From Brasenia schreberi (lineage: Eukaryota > Streptophyta > Magnoliopsida > Nymphaeales > Cabombaceae), in contig JAYKKT010000041.1 of the NCBI GenBank assembly GCA_036023115.1, forward strand, positions 3,187,501 through 3,251,500: DNA of 64,000 nt, written 5' to 3'. How positions within the stretch are numbered: the first letter of the stretch is position 1; every line of letters begins with the position of its first letter. Below the pieces are notes generated by a model. The model did no database searches and was not told where the DNA came from. It saw nothing but the letters and a program-made list of their open reading frames with translations. A program made the translations under genes and the position numbers. Positions 63,601-64,000 of the stretch are shown in pieces.

Positions 63601-64000
63601 AGAAGAAAGCCACATGAAAATCCAGGGTGCCTTGATATATAAATAAATGCAAAAAACATAAGAAATATTGGTTTAAACACAAAATGTTCTTTAAAACGCC
63701 ATAAAGTAGTTAAAAAAGGTTTAAAAGGCTCAAAAACAATGTTATCATTAGTGTATAGTATAGTATAGTACAGTACGGAAATATCATATAACAATACCCG
63801 AATAGCATATACACATTAATTGCCTTATATCAGAGCATATTGCACTGTTTCATGCAATACATATGTATAGTACAATAACACCATTATCTCGAAAAAACCA
63901 CCATCAGGATTTATTTAAAGGGATGAACAGCCATTTCTCTTCCATCTTGGAACCAATTGAAACCCTGTACGAGCTTGTTATCTTTGATGGCGTAAACAAC
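42693..64000 (-). CDS. MIKC* MADS-box transcription factor (AGL30/AGL65, P-clade type), N-terminus outside the window
   Basis: Exons in gene order: 63194-63254 ([21 protein letters not shown]), 63074-63092 (KLESLE), 62901-62965 ([18 protein letters not shown]), 62793-62808 (SQTIE), 62641-62702 ([18 protein letters not shown]), 58003-58099 ([17 protein letters not shown]), 57529-57576 ([16 protein letters not shown]), 57311-57435 ([10 protein letters not shown]), 42959-43313 (C-terminal region, [13 protein letters not shown] to LFDENSFQ) and 42693-42701 (SM-stop). All have GT-AG sites and matching phases. The blocks match I, K-like and C regions of P-clade MIKC* factors, which act as heterodimers in pollen gene regulation. 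Length is about 283 residues without the MADS domain, as expected. A possible end of the MADS exon lies at 63971-64000 (LFTPSKITS), low confidence. The first listed exon has one extra G (63240-63241, GATGGTC) that breaks frame unless acceptor CTATAG at 63247 is used. Introns of 4,541 and 13,997 bp are full of retroelements. The last 9-nt coding exon is inferred. Confidence 0.88.
43791..44047 (-). repeat. 3' LTR of the outer intronic Copia element
   Basis: A 257-bp LTR bounded by TGTTCAAC...CTCAACA on the plus strand. Its right two-thirds are repeated at 56524-56697. Confidence 0.85.
44741..46605 (-). pseudogene. Copia integrase-reverse transcriptase remnant (outer element)
   Basis: Minus-strand blocks: integrase [18 protein letters not shown] and LVHSDVWG, then [10 protein letters not shown], the linker [16 protein letters not shown], and reverse transcriptase [64 protein letters not shown] and LRYFLVIEV. 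The YVDD box is intact, but frames are broken between the blocks and RNase H is largely missing. Confidence 0.88.
47250..48262 (-). pseudogene. DAP3: Captured fragment of a DAP3/mS29 mitoribosomal GTPase gene
   Basis: DAP3 (mS29) is a GTP-binding protein of the mitochondrial small ribosomal subunit. The minus strand reads [58 protein letters not shown] and the P-loop [10 protein letters not shown], the plant DAP3 N-terminal half in order. A frameshift at about 47817-47825 separates this from a preceding acidic, mitochondrial-leader-like segment ([11 protein letters not shown], then AAAAMNHHH). The P-loop segment IVLDGxVSxGKS is tandemly duplicated (first copy HVSY, second PVSC). Sequence similarity to DAP3 ends just after the P-loop. 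It lies wholly between two LTR copies, directly next to the primer-binding site, and cannot encode a working protein. Confidence 0.75.
48299..48561 (-). repeat. 5' LTR of the inner Copia-type unit
   Basis: TGTTGAAAGATC...TAACTAACA on the plus strand, about 263 bp, next to an antisense primer-binding site (CTCTGATACTA). Confidence 0.7.
48590..49030 (-). pseudogene. Copia Gag remnant (outer element)
   Basis: On the minus strand, [20 protein letters not shown] then EIWY and, further on, [14 protein letters not shown] match the Copia Gag UBN2 region. Frames are broken. Together with the integrase remnant left of the inner LTR unit, it places that unit inside the outer element. Confidence 0.65.
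49043..49349 (+). repeat. Solo-like Copia LTR with primer-binding site
   Basis: TGTTAAAATGTAG...GATTTCTAACA, followed at once by TAGTATCATATC, a degenerate Met-tRNA primer-binding site. It contains a TATA-like CTCTCTATAAATAC. No second copy is found in the window. It lies in plus orientation within the antisense outer Copia, so it is a separate insertion. Confidence 0.65.
51500..51810. repeat. Imperfect direct duplication, about 130-150-bp units
   Basis: About 51500-51632 and 51655-51810 share, in order, GTGATTAAG/GATTAAGACCTCCATG, TTTGTTGGCC, TTTGTGATTAAG, TTGATGTTGTTGGCTA-type and CACTTATTATTAT words, with many differences. Confidence 0.7.
51840..51984 (-). mobile_element. RTE LINE 3' end, antisense, about 145 bp (copy 3)
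   Basis: AACAACAACAACAACTAAGCC, GGTCGGCTACATGG and TCCAACACTTTTGTGG match the 3' ends of the other RTE copies. It is strongly 5'-truncated. Confidence 0.85.
52236..52402. repeat. Degenerate short tandem repeats
   Basis: Variants of GGTTTGAGCTTAGCCTTAAAGCTT occur about five times in irregular order, some extended by GATTTGGATGG. Confidence 0.7.
52621..53930 (-). mobile_element. Copia fragment, antisense, internally deleted
   Basis: On the minus strand the order is an integrase-C-terminal-like stretch ([18 protein letters not shown], then [17 protein letters not shown]), the start of the reverse transcriptase ([13 protein letters not shown]), and directly RNase H ([20 protein letters not shown], then [16 protein letters not shown]). 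Most of the reverse transcriptase is therefore deleted. A purine tract (TTTGAGGAGTG) leads into a probable 3' LTR going left from about 52809. It differs from the outer Copia and is bounded on the right by the RTE element. Confidence 0.75.
55170..55222 (+). mobile_element. Tiny RTE 3'-tail insertion inside an older RTE (copy 5)
   Basis: AGCCGACCCCGTCTAGTATG, AAAAGGCTTAG and GTTGTTGTTGTTGTT, i.e. only the last 50 or so bases of an RTE, sit in the reverse-transcriptase upstream region of copy 4. Here the host frame should read KNYFYKLFNE. The flanks AACTATTT and TTTATAAG join to the expected host sequence. Confidence 0.75.
55526..56008 (+). pseudogene. RTE reverse transcriptase open segment, catalytically dead
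   Basis: 160 open codons start at [15 protein letters not shown]. The frame spans the deletion of motif A, the [11 protein letters not shown] block, and FADN in place of FADD, followed by [20 protein letters not shown]. It is open only by chance and cannot polymerise. Confidence 0.85.
56524..56697 (-). repeat. Partial 5' LTR of the outer intronic Copia element
   Basis: Closely matches 43879-44047, including CTCAAAAGACTGTTATACC and AATAAAGTACCTTTAAAAA. The inner 80 or so bases are missing at the junction with the RTE tail. Confidence 0.8.
58506..58974 (+). pseudogene. Copia Gag remnant
   Basis: [36 protein letters not shown] then, after a frameshift at about 58700, [16 protein letters not shown] match the UBN2-type Gag domain. 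The N-terminal part is missing. Confidence 0.75.
59020..59260. other. GC-rich insertion inside the intronic Copia element
   Basis: About 240 bp of clearly higher GC content (CCCAGGGCCAGGGCGGCATG, GGTGGTGGCGCCGCTACTGT, CCCCGTGGGACCCACATGG) replaces the Gag-end/protease region. Similar phrases CTCCAAAACTAA (58981) and TTCCAAAACTAA (59301) flank it. Origin unknown. Confidence 0.5.
59444..60220 (+). pseudogene. Copia integrase remnant
   Basis: The zinc-binding start [17 protein letters not shown] plus CKDCVLGK is followed by [24 protein letters not shown], then after stops [25 protein letters not shown] and [11 protein letters not shown]. Several in-frame stops occur (e.g. about 59825, 60038). 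Confidence 0.85.
60715..62010 (+). pseudogene. Copia reverse transcriptase-RNase H, long open frame
   Basis: 381 codons are open: [126 protein letters not shown] and [15 protein letters not shown]. The YVDD box is intact. A TGA at 61858 then splits RNase H, which continues as [19 protein letters not shown] before a stop at 62011. This is the best preserved polymerase in the window, but it lies in an element lacking intact gag, protease and integrase. Confidence 0.9.
62370..62640. other. MADS-gene intron sequence right of the Copia insertion
   Basis: Non-coding. A short (GA)n stretch occurs at about 62583-62602, and then the donor of exon 62641-62702 begins. Confidence 0.6.
62793..62808 (-). 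other. 16-nt microexon of the MADS gene
   Basis: CTCTCAAACAATCGAG lies between acceptor TTTTTCACAG and donor GTATAT. It restores frame between the exons coding NIQDFLCT and ELNNQ, encoding SQTIE with a split Ser codon. Confidence 0.8.
63074..63092 (-). other. 19-nt microexon of the MADS gene
   Basis: GAAGCTGGAGAGCCTCGAG lies between acceptor GGAGCAG and donor GTATGT. It completes the Arg codon begun in the upstream exon and encodes KLESLE, conserved in the family. Confidence 0.85.

Overview
The window is nuclear DNA of a flowering plant. It has GT-AG introns with T-rich acceptors, plant-type gene families (a four-KH RNA-binding protein, an alpha-expansin, a MIKC* MADS-box gene, a FAR1-related protein), Copia, L1 and RTE retroelements, and many long (AT)n and (CT)n microsatellites. 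I cannot name the species. Large retroelement-filled introns and AT-rich DNA fit several early-branching and basal-eudicot lineages, but this is only a guess.

Layout. 1-2.9 kb: intergenic DNA with decayed ACCGGTT-rich repeats. 2.9-7.5 kb, plus strand: a complete six-exon gene for a protein with four KH domains. Its 5' region carries a (CT)n tract and telo-box-like DNA. 7.6-24.7 kb: gene-poor, with a tandem duplication, microsatellites, an antisense RTE LINE, a decayed FAR1/MULE-type transposase gene on the minus strand and ACCGGTT foldback elements. 25.2-26.8 kb, plus strand: an alpha-expansin whose second exon has lost its conserved start to a (CT)n tract. 26.8-31.0 kb: no gene seen. 31.0-36.5 kb: a two-LTR Copia element with broken ORFs. 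36.7-42.3 kb: an RTE fragment, a decayed L1 LINE holding a foldback element, and four near-identical 278-bp tandem repeats.

42.3-64.0 kb, minus strand: one MIKC* MADS-box gene of the AGL30/AGL65 (P-clade) type, cut by the right window edge. Ten coding exons were reassembled by frame and splice sites. Two introns are swollen by retroelements. A 4.5-kb intron holds a two-LTR Copia element (58.2-62.4 kb). A 14.0-kb intron holds a nest: an outer antisense Copia whose LTRs lie about 12.5 kb apart (43.8 and 56.6 kb), a second Copia-type LTR unit carrying a fragment of a host DAP3/mS29 mitoribosomal gene (46.6-48.6 kb), further LTR and Copia fragments, and a plus-strand RTE LINE that itself contains a tiny RTE tail insertion.

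The host genes show no functional link; they are isolated genes in repeat-rich DNA. The observations most worth checking are the captured DAP3 fragment, the microsatellite-disrupted expansin, the extra base in a MADS-gene exon and the nested intron.
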